60,901 nucleotides of DNA from a bacterium (GTDB lineage: Bacteria > Pseudomonadota > Alphaproteobacteria > Rhizobiales > Aestuariivirgaceae). The notes under the pieces are model-generated. The model was not told the origin of the DNA and did no database searches. It saw only the letters and a list, made by a program, of their open reading frames with translations. Position 1 is the first letter of the stretch. Each line of letters begins with the position of its first letter. The stretch is from contig JALHQC010000022.1 in the NCBI GenBank assembly GCA_022842165.1, forward strand, positions 1-60,901, read 5' to 3'. The translations under genes and the position numbers were made by a program. Below, one piece after another: positions 52,143-60,818 of the stretch.

Positions 52143-54359
52143 ATGATCGATCGACCGCACTTCCGGCTGTTTGAAGGCTTGCGCCGCTTCACGGGCGTGG
52201 CGGGTTTCATGCTGGTTGTCGCGGGCGTGGTCTGCGGACTCTCGACATTTGCGATCCTCACCGGCCTGACGCCGATCCAGCCGACCAGCGAGAGCACGGC
52301 GATGCTGCTGGTTCTCAACGGCGTGGTGCTGCTGGTCATGGCGCTGATGATCATCGGCCAGCTGACCTACCTCATTCTCGAACGCCGCCGCGGCACGCCC
52401 GGCGCCTCGCTGCATCTGAGGCTGGTGTTGCTGTTCAGCCTCATCGCGGTCATCCCGGCCATCCTCGTCGCTGTGTTTGCGACGGTGACGCTCAACCGCG
52501 GCCTCGATGCCTGGTTTTCGGAGCGTACGCGCGCGATCGTCGACTCCGCAGTGAACGTTGCCGAGTCTTATGTCCGCGATCACGCGGAAGCGACGCGGAA
52601 CGACGTTGCCGGCGTGGCGGCCGATCTTTCGCAGCAGAAAGCGCTTTTCGATACCGACAGGGCGAGTTTCGTCCGCCGCGTTGCGCGTCATGCCGCCTTG
52701 CGGGGACTGCCGGGCATCTTCATCTATGATCCGGTCAACAAGCGGATCGATGTCAAGGTTACGGCAAACGACAAGGTCGATTTCTTCGCGCCGCAGGAAA
52801 ACCATGTCACGCGGGCGGAGAATGGCGAACTCGTGGTGATCCAGCCGGGCTTCGGCGGCAATGTGGTGCGTGCGTTGATCAAGTTGCAGAACTTTCCCAA
52901 TTCCTATCTGCTGGTCTACCGCGTCATCAATCCTTCGGTGCTCGACCAGCTGCAGAAGACCCGCGAAGCGAAACTCGAATACGACAGGCTGATGTCGCAG
53001 CGCCTGGGCGTGCAACTCACTTTCGGCCTGATGTACGCAGTGGTCGGTTTCGTTTTCCTGCTCGCCGCGATCTGGACCGGGCTGTGGTTCTCGGACAAGA
53101 TCGTCTCGCCCATCGTCCGCCTGCTCGACGCGGCACGCCGGGTTTCGGCGGGCGAACTCGATGCGAAGGTGACTGTCATCGAGGGGCCGAACGATCTGCA
53201 GAACCTCTCGCGCACCTTCAACCTGATGACGGGCCACATCAAGCTGCAGCGCGATGAACTGGTGGACGCGAACGAGGCCGTCGACCAGCGCCGGCGCTTC
53301 ACCGAAGCCATGCTCGCCGGCGTCAGCGCCGGCGTCATCGGCATTGATCCCTCGGGGCATATCTCGCTGGTGAACCGTTCGGCGTTGACCTTGCTCGGCA
53401 TGAGTGAGAAGGCTCTGATCGGGACTGCCGCCGAAGCGGTTCTGCCGGCCTTCATGCCGGTTTTCGAGCAGGCGCTCTCACGCCCTTCGGGTTTTGCCGA
53501 GGGGCAGGTCGACATCGAACGCCTGGGCGAGTCGCGCAGCCTGTTCGCGCGGGTGACCACGGAAAGCTCGGATGCCTCGTCGCATGGTCACGTGTTGACC
53601 TTCGATGACATCACCGACCTCGTTTCGGCGCAGCGGAATTCGGCCTGGGCAGATATCGCCCGGCGCATCGCGCACGAGATCAAGAATCCGCTGACACCCA
53701 TTCAGCTTTCCGCCGAACGCCTCAAGCGCAAGTATGGCGGCCAGATCCAGACCGACAAGCACATCTTCGATCAGTGCACGGAAACGATCATCCGGCAAGT
53801 GGGCGACATCGGGCGGATGGTGGACGAATTCTCATCCTTCGCGCGCATGCCGAAAGCTGTGCCGGAACCGCAGCAACTCGCCTCGATCGTGCGCGAGGCG
53901 ACGGTACTGCAGCGGGTTTCGTCCGCGGATATCGACATCGAGCTCGATGTCCGCGATGGCGAATTCGTCTTTCCCTTCGACCGGCGCCTCATCACGCAGG
54001 CGATCACCAATCTCGTCAAGAATGCGCGGGAGTCGATCGAGGCGCGAATGCAGAACGTACCGGACGTGCGGGGCGAAATCCTGGTTCAGGCCGGACTCCA
54101 GAACGAGCATCCCTTCATCCGCGTGACCGACAACGGCATCGGCCTGCCGAAGGAGAACCGCCATCGCCTCACCGAACCCTACATGACGACGCGCGACAAA
54201 GGGACAGGTCTTGGTCTTGCAATCGTCAAGCGCATCATGGAAGAACATGGCGGCAGGCTGCAGCTCGAAGACGCGCCGCCGTCGGGAAAGAATGTGCAGG
54301 GGGCGCAAGTAACGCTGATGTTCGACAGACTGGCCGTCGAGACGACTGCTGCTGAATAG
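52143..54359 (+). CDS. ntrY: Membrane sensor kinase NtrY
   Basis: This 738-residue membrane histidine kinase is partner of NtrX. Hydrophobic segments lie at about residues 17-40 (FMLVVAGVVCGLSTFAIL), 55-78 and 95-120, and a further segment near 300 (GLMYAVVGFVFLLAAIWTGL) frames a periplasmic region. A HAMP domain follows (VRLLDAARRVSAGELDAK), then a PAS domain, the His box [20 protein letters not shown], and ATPase motifs ITNLVKNARESIE and TTRDKGTGLGLAIVK. The start is ATG 52143, 72 bases after ntrC. Confidence 0.95.
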   Translation: MIDRPHFRLFEGLRRFTGVAGFMLVVAGVVCGLSTFAILTGLTPIQPTSESTAMLLVLNGVVLLVMALMIIGQLTYLILERRRGTPGASLHLRLVLLFSLIAVIPAILVAVFATVTLNRGLDAWFSERTRAIVDSAVNVAESYVRDHAEATRNDVAGVAADLSQQKALFDTDRASFVRRVARHAALRGLPGIFIYDPVNKRIDVKVTANDKVDFFAPQENHVTRAENGELVVIQPGFGGNVVRALIKLQNFPNSYLLVYRVINPSVLDQLQKTREAKLEYDRLMSQRLGVQLTFGLMYAVVGFVFLLAAIWTGLWFSDKIVSPIVRLLDAARRVSAGELDAKVTVIEGPNDLQNLSRTFNLMTGHIKLQRDELVDANEAVDQRRRFTEAMLAGVSAGVIGIDPSGHISLVNRSALTLLGMSEKALIGTAAEAVLPAFMPVFEQALSRPSGFAEGQVDIERLGESRSLFARVTTESSDASSHGHVLTFDDITDLVSAQRNSAWADIARRIAHEIKNPLTPIQLSAERLKRKYGGQIQTDKHIFDQCTETIIRQVGDIGRMVDEFSSFARMPKAVPEPQQLASIVREATVLQRVSSADIDIELDVRDGEFVFPFDRRLITQAITNLVKNARESIEARMQNVPDVRGEILVQAGLQNEHPFIRVTDNGIGLPKENRHRLTEPYMTTRDKGTGLGLAIVKRIMEEHGGRLQLEDAPPSGKNVQGAQVTLMFDRLAVETTAAE

Positions 54360-54373
54360 GATCGTGACGCCCA

Positions 54374-55762
54374 ATGGCTGCTGACATTCTGATCATCGAC
54401 GACGAGGCCGACATTCGCGGGCTGATCGCGGGCATCCTCGAGGATGAGGGGTTCGAGACGCGGCTTGCCCACAACAGCGATGCCGCATTGGCGGAAATCA
54501 GCCAGAGGCGGCCGTCGCTGATCATCCTCGATATCTGGCTGATGGGCTCGAAGCTCGACGGGCTCGACCTTCTCAACGTCATCAAGGAAAAGCACCCGGA
54601 AGTGCCGGTCATCATCATTTCCGGCCACGGCAATATCGAAACCGCAGTCGCTGCGATCAAGCGTGGCGCCTATGAATATATCGAAAAGCCGTTCAAGGCC
54701 GACCGGCTGCTGCTGGTCGTCGGGCGCGCGCTCGAAACGTCGCGGCTCAGGCGCGAAAACGAGGAACTGAAGGGACGCTCGGGCGCGGAATCGGAATTGC
54801 TCGGGAACTCACCGGCCATGCGCCAGCTCCGGCAGCTCTTGAAGAAGATCGCGCCATCGAACAGCCGGGTTCTCATCACGGGGCCGATGGGAGCCGGCAA
54901 GGAGCTGGCGGCCCGCACGCTGCATGCGATGTCGCTTCGCGCGGCGGGGCCTTTCGTGACGCTGAGCGCGGCGACCATGGCGCCGGAGCGCATGGAAGAA
55001 GAACTGTTCGGCGTCGAGGACGGCAGCGGCGCAACGCGCCGGGTGGGCGCTCTGGAGGAATCCCACGGCGGCACGCTCTATATCGATGAGCTGGCCGACA
55101 TGCCGATGGAGACCCAGGGCAAGGTGCTTCGCGTTCTCGTCGATCAGACGTTTCAGCGCGTCGGCGGCGCCAAGAAGGTGAAGGTCGATGTGCGGGTCGT
55201 ATCCTCGACCAGCCGCGACCTGCCATCGCTCATCACCATCGGCCGGTTCCGCGAGGATCTCTATCATCGCCTGGGCGTTGTGCCGGTCGCCGTCCCAAGT
55301 CTCGCCGAGCGGCGCGAGGATATTCCCGACCTCATCAACTATTTCTCGAAGAGCTATTCCACCGCGTCGGGCCAGCCGATGCGAACCTTCGCGAACGACG
55401 CCATCGCCGTTCTGCAGACGCGGGAATGGGCCGGCAACGTGCGCGAGCTTCGCAACAATGTGGAACGCATCCTCATTCTCGCGGGGGGCGATCCCTTTGC
55501 CGAGATCACCGCCGCCATCCTGCCGTCCGACACTGGCGGGGCCGCCGCCGCCGCCGCGACCTTCGGTATCGAGCACCTTCTCATTCACCCGCTGCGCGAG
55601 GCCCGCGAGGCTTTCGAGCGAGATTACATAACGGCACAATTGGGCCGCTTCGGCGGGAACATTTCCAAGACCGCACAGTTCATCGGCATGGAGCGCTCGG
55701 CTCTTCACCGGAAAATCAAGCTCCTTGGCCTCATGGGCCGCAACGACGAGGAGACGGAGTAG
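54374..55762 (+). CDS. ntrX: Response regulator NtrX, without a GAFTGA loop
   Basis: This 462-residue NtrC-family regulator has receiver residues 1-120 (DILIIDDEADIRGLIAGILE) with the phospho-Asp in IILDIWLMGSKLDG. The AAA+ domain is atypical: Walker A reads ITGPMGAGKELAARTL. Where sigma-54 activators have GAFTGA the sequence reads FGVEDGSGATRRVGALEESH. Walker B is LYIDELADMP. The Fis-type HTH is KTAQFIGMERSALHRKIKLL. Loss of GAFTGA is known in alphaproteobacterial NtrX and implies action without sigma-54. Confidence 0.95.
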   Translation: MAADILIIDDEADIRGLIAGILEDEGFETRLAHNSDAALAEISQRRPSLIILDIWLMGSKLDGLDLLNVIKEKHPEVPVIIISGHGNIETAVAAIKRGAYEYIEKPFKADRLLLVVGRALETSRLRRENEELKGRSGAESELLGNSPAMRQLRQLLKKIAPSNSRVLITGPMGAGKELAARTLHAMSLRAAGPFVTLSAATMAPERMEEELFGVEDGSGATRRVGALEESHGGTLYIDELADMPMETQGKVLRVLVDQTFQRVGGAKKVKVDVRVVSSTSRDLPSLITIGRFREDLYHRLGVVPVAVPSLAERREDIPDLINYFSKSYSTASGQPMRTFANDAIAVLQTREWAGNVRELRNNVERILILAGGDPFAEITAAILPSDTGGAAAAAATFGIEHLLIHPLREAREAFERDYITAQLGRFGGNISKTAQFIGMERSALHRKIKLLGLMGRNDEETE

Positions 55763-55831
55763 GGGGTATCTGCCCCCGGCATTTGTGTGATAGTTTACTT
55801 AACGCCAGTTGGCCCAACAAAGAGAAAAGCA

Positions 55832-56077
55832 ATGGCCCAAGAAAAACAGCAGAACCTGCAGGACACTTTCCTCAATCACGTTCGCAAACAGAAGATTCCC
55901 GTCACGGTATTTCTCGTGAACGGCGTGAAACTTCAGGGCGTCATCACATGGTTCGATAACTTCTGCGTTCTTCTGCGACGGGATGGCATGTCGCAGCTGG
56001 TTTACAAGCATGCGATTTCGACGATCATGCCAGGCGGCCCGATCAGCCTGTTTGATGAAGAGCAGGCAGGCGGTTGA
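55832..56077 (+). CDS. hfq: RNA chaperone Hfq
   Basis: This 81-residue Sm-like protein pairs small RNAs with their targets and controls translation of many mRNAs. Sm1 is [20 protein letters not shown], and Sm2 ends with [20 protein letters not shown]; the YKHA of Sm2 is diagnostic. The short acidic C-terminal tail (FDEEQAGG) is normal in this class. It lies 69 bases after ntrX and its stop overlaps the TTG start of hflX. Confidence 0.97.
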   Translation: MAQEKQQNLQDTFLNHVRKQKIPVTVFLVNGVKLQGVITWFDNFCVLLRRDGMSQLVYKHAISTIMPGGPISLFDEEQAGG

Positions 56078-57456
56078 AGACTCCCAAGAAGCAGAAAACG
56101 GGCGGTGGCGTAAACTTCCAGATCGAAGGACCGACTCTGACGCGGGCAATTGTCCTGCATGTGGAAAGGCGCGACCGCAGGGCACCTGTCACTTCTGACC
56201 GGGCTTCGGAAGCAAGGCTTGCGGAGGCAGTCGGCCTTGCGGAAGCAATCGATCTGCAAATTGCTGCGAGGATCATCGCACCGGTATCCGCGCCACGGCC
56301 ATCGACGCTGCTCGGTTCCGGCAAGGTGGCCGAGATTGCCGAACAGGTGAAGGAAGCTGAAGCAGAGCTTGTGGTCGTCAACGCGCAGCTGTCGCCGATC
56401 CAGCAGCGTAACCTCGAAAAGGAATGGGGTGCCAAGGTCCTCGACCGGACCGGCCTCATACTCGAAATCTTCGGCCGGCGTGCTTCCACCCGCGAGGGCA
56501 CGCTACAGGTGGAACTTGCCCATCTCGAATACCAGAAAAGCCGGCTGGTGCGGTCATGGACCCATCTCGAACGCCAACGCGGCGGCTTCGGCTTTCTCGG
56601 CGGCCCGGGCGAAAGCCAGCTGGAAGCGGACAGGCGGCTCATTCAGGAACGTATCACGCGCATCGAAGGCCAGCTTCAATCGGTCGTAAAGACGCGGGCG
56701 CTGCACCGCAAGGGCAGGGCGCGCGTGCCCTATCCCGTGGTGGCGCTGGTCGGTTACACCAATGCGGGTAAGTCAACGCTGTTCAACCGCCTGAGTGGCG
56801 CTTCCGTGCTGGCGAAGGACCTGCTGTTCGCGACGCTCGATCCCACCATGCGGGTGATCTCTCTGCCACATGGGCGCAAGATCATCCTGTCCGACACGGT
56901 GGGCTTCATTTCGGATCTGCCGACCTCGCTCATCGCCGCGTTCCGCGCCACGCTGGAAGAGGTGCTGACGGCGGATGTGATCCTGCATGTGCGCGATGTG
57001 GCCCATGCCGATACCGAGGCGCAGTCGCAGGACGTGAGCCGGGTGCTGAACGAGCTTGGGATCGATGAGGTGCGGCGCGGCCAGATCATCGAAGTCTGGA
57101 ACAAGCTGGACCTGCTGCCACCTGAAGAGCGCGCGGCACGGGAAGCACAGGCGATGCGCAAACCCGGCTGCGTTCTGGTATCGGCTGTGACCGGCGAGGG
57201 CGTTTCACCACTTCTTGAAATGGTGGAAGGGCGGCTCGGCGCCGAGGACCTGATCTACGAGGTGTTTCTCGACCCGGCCGACGGGCAGGGCCAGGCCTGG
57301 CTACACGACCGCGGGGAGGTTCTGAGCCGCAGGAGCTATCAGGATGGGCGGACGCGCCTGAAGGTGCGTCTCACCGAAGACAAGGCAGGCCAGGCGCAGG
57401 CGCGCTTTGGCCGCAACATGAAGCTTCTGGCGGTGAAAAAGGCGGCAGCGGAATAG
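56074..57456 (+). CDS. hflX: GTPase HflX
   Basis: This 460-residue ribosome-associated GTPase of the OBG-HflX family rescues stalled ribosomes. Its N-terminal domain contains [20 protein letters not shown] and the family box [20 protein letters not shown]. The G domain has [18 protein letters not shown] (G1), [11 protein letters not shown] (G2/switch) and [19 protein letters not shown] (G3). The start is TTG at 56074, overlapping the hfq stop, because no in-frame ATG or GTG precedes the conserved region; this suggests translational coupling. It converges with mazG, with three bases between the stops. Confidence 0.95.
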   Translation: MKTPKKQKTGGGVNFQIEGPTLTRAIVLHVERRDRRAPVTSDRASEARLAEAVGLAEAIDLQIAARIIAPVSAPRPSTLLGSGKVAEIAEQVKEAEAELVVVNAQLSPIQQRNLEKEWGAKVLDRTGLILEIFGRRASTREGTLQVELAHLEYQKSRLVRSWTHLERQRGGFGFLGGPGESQLEADRRLIQERITRIEGQLQSVVKTRALHRKGRARVPYPVVALVGYTNAGKSTLFNRLSGASVLAKDLLFATLDPTMRVISLPHGRKIILSDTVGFISDLPTSLIAAFRATLEEVLTADVILHVRDVAHADTEAQSQDVSRVLNELGIDEVRRGQIIEVWNKLDLLPPEERAAREAQAMRKPGCVLVSAVTGEGVSPLLEMVEGRLGAEDLIYEVFLDPADGQGQAWLHDRGEVLSRRSYQDGRTRLKVRLTEDKAGQAQARFGRNMKLLAVKKAAAE

Positions 57457-57459
57457 GCA

Positions 57460-58254
57460 CTACAGCCCCCGCGTTTTCGCGTCGTTCCACAACCCGTCCA
57501 TCTCTTCGAGGTTCGATTCCTTCGGCTCCTTGCCGCGTTCGGCCAGCTTCGCCTCGATGTGGGCGAAGCGCCGCTCGAACTTGGCATTGGCGCCGCGCAG
57601 GGCTGCTTCGGGGTCGATCCCCAAATGGCGGGCGACATTGGCCATGGCGAACAGCAGGTCGCCGAATTCCTCGGTCTTCTTGTCATCAGGGGCTTCGCGG
57701 AATTCGGCAACTTCTTCGGCGATCTTGTCGTAGACATTGTCGACCGAGGGCCAGTCAAAGCCGATCTTGGCGGCTTTCGATTGCAGCTTCACGGCGCGTG
57801 TCAGGCCGGGGAGGGCGACGGGGACGCCATCCAGCGTCGCCCTGTTCTGCTTGCCGGCGCGCTCCCTGGCCTTGTTGTCTTCCCAGAAGCTCTTGGCGAG
57901 GGTAGCTGACCGGGCCTGCTCATCGCCGAAAACATGCGGATGACGGCGGATCATCTTGGCGACCACGGCCTCAACGACGTCATCAAAAGTGAAAGAGCCT
58001 TCCTCATCCGCCATTTGCGCGTGGTAGACCGACTGCAGGAGGAGGTCGCCCAGTTCATCACGAAGGTCCTCCCGCGATCCGCTCTGAATCGCATCCGCCA
58101 CTTCATAGGCTTCCTCGATCGTATAGGGGGCAATCGTCTCGAAATTCTGTTCAAGGTCCCACGGGCAGCCGGTGACCGGCGTCCTCAGCGCCTTCATGAT
58201 GGCGCGCAGCGTCTCAATCTTGCGGGGGTCCATGTCGACGGGATTCTGGCTCAT
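57460..58254 (-). CDS. mazG: Nucleoside triphosphate pyrophosphohydrolase MazG
   Basis: This 264-residue pyrophosphohydrolase removes pyrophosphate from NTPs, including unwanted ones. It has two MazG domains. The first contains TPVTGCPWDLEQNFETIAPY and EEAYEVADAIQSGSREDLRD with LGDLLLQSVYHAQMA. The second has VYDKIAEEVAEFREAPDD and EEFGDLLFAMANVARHLG. The E-E...E-x3-D metal motifs are intact in both. It converges with hflX and lies divergent from the sulfotransferase gene. Confidence 0.95.
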   Translation of the reverse strand: MSQNPVDMDPRKIETLRAIMKALRTPVTGCPWDLEQNFETIAPYTIEEAYEVADAIQSGSREDLRDELGDLLLQSVYHAQMADEEGSFTFDDVVEAVVAKMIRRHPHVFGDEQARSATLAKSFWEDNKARERAGKQNRATLDGVPVALPGLTRAVKLQSKAAKIGFDWPSVDNVYDKIAEEVAEFREAPDDKKTEEFGDLLFAMANVARHLGIDPEAALRGANAKFERRFAHIEAKLAERGKEPKESNLEEMDGLWNDAKTRGL

Positions 58255-58300
58255 GGCGCGAGGCCTAGCCGATTTGCGTTCCAGGCGCTAGCAAGACACC

Positions 58301-59050
58301 ATGACGTTCAATTCCTACATCATCTGCGGAACGCCACGCACCGGAAGCACGCTCCTATGCGATCTGCTGGCGAAAACCAATCGTGCGGGCCGTCCGGATT
58401 CCTTTTATGGCGGTGCGTTCCGGGGCGACTGGGCAAAGGAATGGAAACTGCCAGAGCCGGGCACCATGGACCGTGCTGCCTATGAAAGGCTCTATCTCGA
58501 CACCGCAATCCGCAAAGGGACGGGGGATACCCCGATTTTCGGCCTCCGGCTCATGAGGGAGGACGTTGCAAACCTGTCGGACCTGTTGAACCTCGTATAC
58601 CCGGGCTTTTCAGCCGACAATGCCCGGTTTGAGCGTGCCTTCGGCCGCTGCCTCTACATTCATCTCAACCGCGCGGACAAGCTTGCTCAGGCAGTGTCCT
58701 ACATCAAGGCGCGGCAATCGGGGCTCTGGCACATCGCGCCCGATGGCACGGAGATCGAGCGGCTGGGAGAGCCACAGCCGCTCCGTTACGACTACGGCCA
58801 GATCAGAGCGGAAACCGAGCGGCTCGAAGCTTTTGAGCATGACTGGCAAGCCTGGTTCGAGGCCGAGAACATCCGTCCGATCCGGATCAGCTATGAAGCG
58901 CTGGCTCACGAACCGGCCTCGACGCTGATCGACCTCTGCGCGGCGCTTGGCATCGAGCCGCCGGGGAGGACGGAGATTATGCCAGGCGTCGCACCGCTTG
59001 CGGACGCCATCAATGCGGAATGGATTGCACGCTACAGGGCCGAGGTGTAA
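58301..59050 (+). CDS. Stf0-family sulfotransferase
   Basis: This 249-residue enzyme transfers a sulfuryl group from PAPS to an acceptor, in mycobacteria the 2-OH of trehalose. The 5'-phosphosulfate loop is YIICGTPRTGSTLLCDLL, and GRCLYIHLNRADKLAQAVSY is the 3'-phosphate-binding segment. Acceptor pocket residues are not identifiable. It needs PAPS, while the cysH of this window uses APS, so a separate APS kinase would be needed. It is the last chromosomal gene before the presumed phage end. Confidence 0.85.
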   Translation: MTFNSYIICGTPRTGSTLLCDLLAKTNRAGRPDSFYGGAFRGDWAKEWKLPEPGTMDRAAYERLYLDTAIRKGTGDTPIFGLRLMREDVANLSDLLNLVYPGFSADNARFERAFGRCLYIHLNRADKLAQAVSYIKARQSGLWHIAPDGTEIERLGEPQPLRYDYGQIRAETERLEAFEHDWQAWFEAENIRPIRISYEALAHEPASTLIDLCAALGIEPPGRTEIMPGVAPLADAINAEWIARYRAEV

Positions 59051-59184
59051 TCCGACAGTGAGAGTGGCCACGGGCTGAGTGAGCGGGAATATCCGGGATT
59101 GAGCGGGAATTCGTGGGTTTTCAGGGGCTTGCATGGCGACGGCAGGTGCCGGGGCAAAAATTGCGGCGGGTTCGCGAGTTGGCC

Positions 59185-59285
59185 ATGGTCCCACTTCTGG
59201 TCCCACTTCGATTGAATGAGTTCAAGGGCTTAGGAAGTTGGGTGTGGCGCGCATGGTCCCACTTCTTGGGGATGGTCCCACTTCT
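59185..59285. repeat. Four copies of ATGGTCCCACTTCT-like site
   Basis: ATGGTCCCACTTCT occurs exactly at 59185-59198, 59253-59266 and 59272-59285. A shorter copy (TGGTCCCACTTC) lies at 59198-59209, overlapping the end of the first. A reverse-complement copy, AGAAGTGGGAC, lies at 59344-59354. Repeated sites in both directions at one end of the phage-like region suggest protein-binding sites. Confidence 0.75.
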
Positions 59286-59289
59286 CGGC

Positions 59290-59315
59290 AAATGCCCGTT
59301 TTAACAGGCATTTTT
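59290..59315. terminator. Hairpin AAATGCC-N10-GGCATTT with T-run
   Basis: A 7-base stem with an AT-rich loop is followed by T residues (GGCATTTTT). It could stop transcripts reading rightward from the sulfotransferase gene or, on the other strand, leftward transcripts from the phage genes. The stem is short, so confidence is limited. Confidence 0.4.
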
Positions 59316-59381
59316 GAAGGCCTGCGGCGCGGAAGGGGCGAGAAGAAGTGGGACGGTCTCAAAGCCCCTTCAAGAGGCGTT

Positions 59382-59636
59382 TTACCAGTTCGGGTAGGTG
59401 CCTGTGACGGCTTTCTGGCGGGGATCGGCAACCGCGCTGACCGGGTGATCGACATCGGTGTTCCTCGCGCCGCAGGCCTGGCAGCGGAAGCGGTTCTCGA
59501 TCTTCGGGACCGGCGTCGAGGCGGGCAGGCCGATGCTGCCCGGATCGACCTCGGCGCGGTGGCCGCAGCGGCACCAGACCAGGATCAAGATGCCCTCGCC
59601 GGCGAGCTGGCCGATGGTGACGGGGCCGCCAGGCAT
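59382..59636 (-). CDS. Small zinc-ribbon-like phage protein
   Basis: This 84-residue protein has a CxC...CxxC pattern. VWCRCGHRAEVDPGSIG carries the first two cysteines, and FRCQACGARNTDVDHP the second pair, which suggests a zinc ribbon. Proteins with this form (W-C-x-C-G-H-R-A-E-x-D-P) are common as hypotheticals in rhizobial phages and islands. It starts at the stop of the preceding leftward gene (TAATG), so the two are translationally coupled. No function is known. Confidence 0.65.
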   Translation of the reverse strand: MPGGPVTIGQLAGEGILILVWCRCGHRAEVDPGSIGLPASTPVPKIENRFRCQACGARNTDVDHPVSAVADPRQKAVTGTYPNW

Positions 59637-59872
59637 TACCTGACCGGCCGGCCGCCGGCCATGGCGCGCTGGTAGGGTGCGGGGTGAAGGATGACGCGCT
59701 TCAGCGGACGCTCGAAGGTCTGGCCAGCGATGGGCACGGCGTTGAGCGCGGCGAGAAGCTGGTTCACCCGCGCATCAGGTACGGGCCTCGCCGAGCAGGC
59801 GCAGGGCACGCGGTTTGAATTCGCGGGCCTCGCCGCAATCAGGATTTGCCGCACTTCATCGACGATATTCAT
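59636..59872 (-). CDS. Small unknown protein downstream of the phage repressor
   Basis: The 78-residue product begins MNIVDEVRQILIAARPANSN and is basic (FERPLKRVILHPAPYQRAMA). CTGGAGGA lies at ideal distance before ATG 59872. I do not recognise the family. It lies 18 bases after the repressor gene on the same strand and overlaps the zinc-ribbon gene by one base, so the three form a leftward operon. Confidence 0.6.
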   Translation of the reverse strand: MNIVDEVRQILIAARPANSNRVPCACSARPVPDARVNQLLAALNAVPIAGQTFERPLKRVILHPAPYQRAMAGGRPVR

Positions 59873-59890
59873 GCCGTCCTCCAGAGGGTT

Positions 59891-60289
59891 CTAAGAGGCG
59901 TCCGATCGCTTGCGTGCGGAATCGGCCTCTATTCCTAAAGAGTGCGCTTTAATCCTGTCGCTGTAAAGACGGGAAATCAGTTTTGCCTTGGCCTGTGGAT
60001 TAATCTCGGGCGTCTCCTGTTCGATCGCCTCGACGACGGCCAGCAGAATGGCCGAATCCAGCTGCCCCGAGGTCTCATGAATCCCGGTAGCCAGCCAGTT
60101 GAGATCAACGGCGGCGATGGCCTTCAATCGAATCAGCAATGCCATGTCCGGCCAGCGTTCTCCACGTTCGTAGAGGCCAAGCGTCTTTGGATCGATGCCC
60201 AGAAGCGCGGCAAAGACCGCTTGCGTGCGCGGCCCGCGCACTTGCCTAAGCCTATGACCGAAGGCTGGTTTTTCCGCCTCAGCCGACAT
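59891..60289 (-). CDS. XRE-family HTH protein, probable prophage repressor
   Basis: This 132-residue protein has an N-terminal HTH (GHRLRQVRGPRTQAVFAALL, then GIDPKTLGLYERGERWPDMA) and a helical C-terminus (LISRLYSDRIKAHSLG). It lies divergent from a Ner-like gene across a 97-base gap with several TTCGGTA-type half-sites. This is the position of the c repressor of Mu-like phages, which faces away from ner. It may alternatively be a general phage-encoded HTH regulator. Confidence 0.75.
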   Translation of the reverse strand: MSAEAEKPAFGHRLRQVRGPRTQAVFAALLGIDPKTLGLYERGERWPDMALLIRLKAIAAVDLNWLATGIHETSGQLDSAILLAVVEAIEQETPEINPQAKAKLISRLYSDRIKAHSLGIEADSARKRSDAS

Positions 60290-60291
60290 TG

Positions 60292-60370
60292 TACCGGACC
60301 GGAACCGTTTTTAGGGCCGTTTGGTATTGCAAATGACACCGAATGTGCCTAACAATAGGGTCATTCGGTA
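60292..60370. promoter_or_regulatory. Operator array between repressor and ner-like gene
   Basis: Four related half-sites occur: TACCGGA at 60292-60298, TTTGGTA at 60320-60326, ACCGAATG at 60338-60344 and CATTCGGT at 60362-60369. The last two form a perfect 8-base inverted repeat with a 17-base spacer. Such arrays in the gap between two divergent phage regulators are usually repressor and Ner operators overlapping the early promoters. Confidence 0.55.
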
Positions 60371-60386
60371 CTATCGAGCGAGCCAG

Positions 60387-60689
60387 ATGAACATTCCCCG
60401 AAAATCCAAATGGGATCAATTCGCCATCAAGGCGGAAATCCGCCGGCGAGGGCATACGCTGGAATCTCTGGCGAAAGACTTCGGATTGAGCGGCTCGTTC
60501 CTGCGCCGGGTGTTCAGGAATCCGTCCACGCGGGCCAATGGGCTGATCGCGCAATTCCTCGACGTTCCCGTTCATGAACTCTGGCCTGACTGGTTTGATC
60601 TCGACGGCGAGATGAAGCCCGCGAAGTACCGGCGGAAGCTTAGCAGACTGCGGGCCGACTCCGCGAGTCGTGAATCGCGGGCGGCCTGA
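60387..60689 (+). CDS. Ner-like (Nlp family) transcriptional regulator
   Basis: This 100-residue protein is similar to the Mu Ner protein: WDQFAIKAEIRRRGHTLESL, AKDFGLSGSFLRRVFRNPST and ANGLIAQFLDVPVHELWPDW follow the Ner pattern, including the closing WP. Ner represses both the repressor and early promoters during lytic growth. The C-terminal extension is basic. The ATG at 60387 has no strong ribosome binding site; in-frame upstream codons would run into the operator region. It is followed in the same direction by small phage genes. Confidence 0.8.
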   Translation: MNIPRKSKWDQFAIKAEIRRRGHTLESLAKDFGLSGSFLRRVFRNPSTRANGLIAQFLDVPVHELWPDWFDLDGEMKPAKYRRKLSRLRADSASRESRAA

Positions 60690-60692
60690 GCC

Positions 60693-60818
60693 ATGAGCGG
60701 ACCCAAAAAGGACAACCGCGCCGTGCTGGCGGCGATCGCCATGGGCCTTGCAGCCGCAACCCTTTCAACCTTTGCCGTGGTCCTCCCATTCCATGGCCTC
60801 CTGGGGTGGCTGCCATGA
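60693..60818 (+). CDS. 41-residue membrane protein of the phage early region
   Basis: A small open frame begins three bases after the Ner-like stop and ends at 60818. The product has a basic start (MSGPKKDNRAV) and one hydrophobic helix (LAAIAMGLAAATLSTFAVVL), ending in HGLLGWLP. Its stop overlaps the next start (ATGA), which supports translation. The function is unknown. Confidence 0.5.
   Translation: MSGPKKDNRAVLAAIAMGLAAATLSTFAVVLPFHGLLGWLP

Larger units (their letters stand above)
59051..59381. other. 331-base non-coding region, probable left end of a Mu-like prophage
   Basis: No gene was found. It holds a direct repeat TGAGCGGGAAT (59080-59090, 59100-59110) and four same-direction copies of a GGTCCCACTTC word. 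An inverted partial copy lies near 59344, and a weak hairpin near 59290. This is the kind of repeat-rich region expected for transposase-binding sites at the end of a transposable phage. The exact phage end is not determined, since the right end is outside the window. Confidence 0.55.

Noticed and set aside
59051-59200. Possible tRNA gene as a phage attachment site.
   Set aside because: No cloverleaf arms or T-loop sequence could be found in this stretch.
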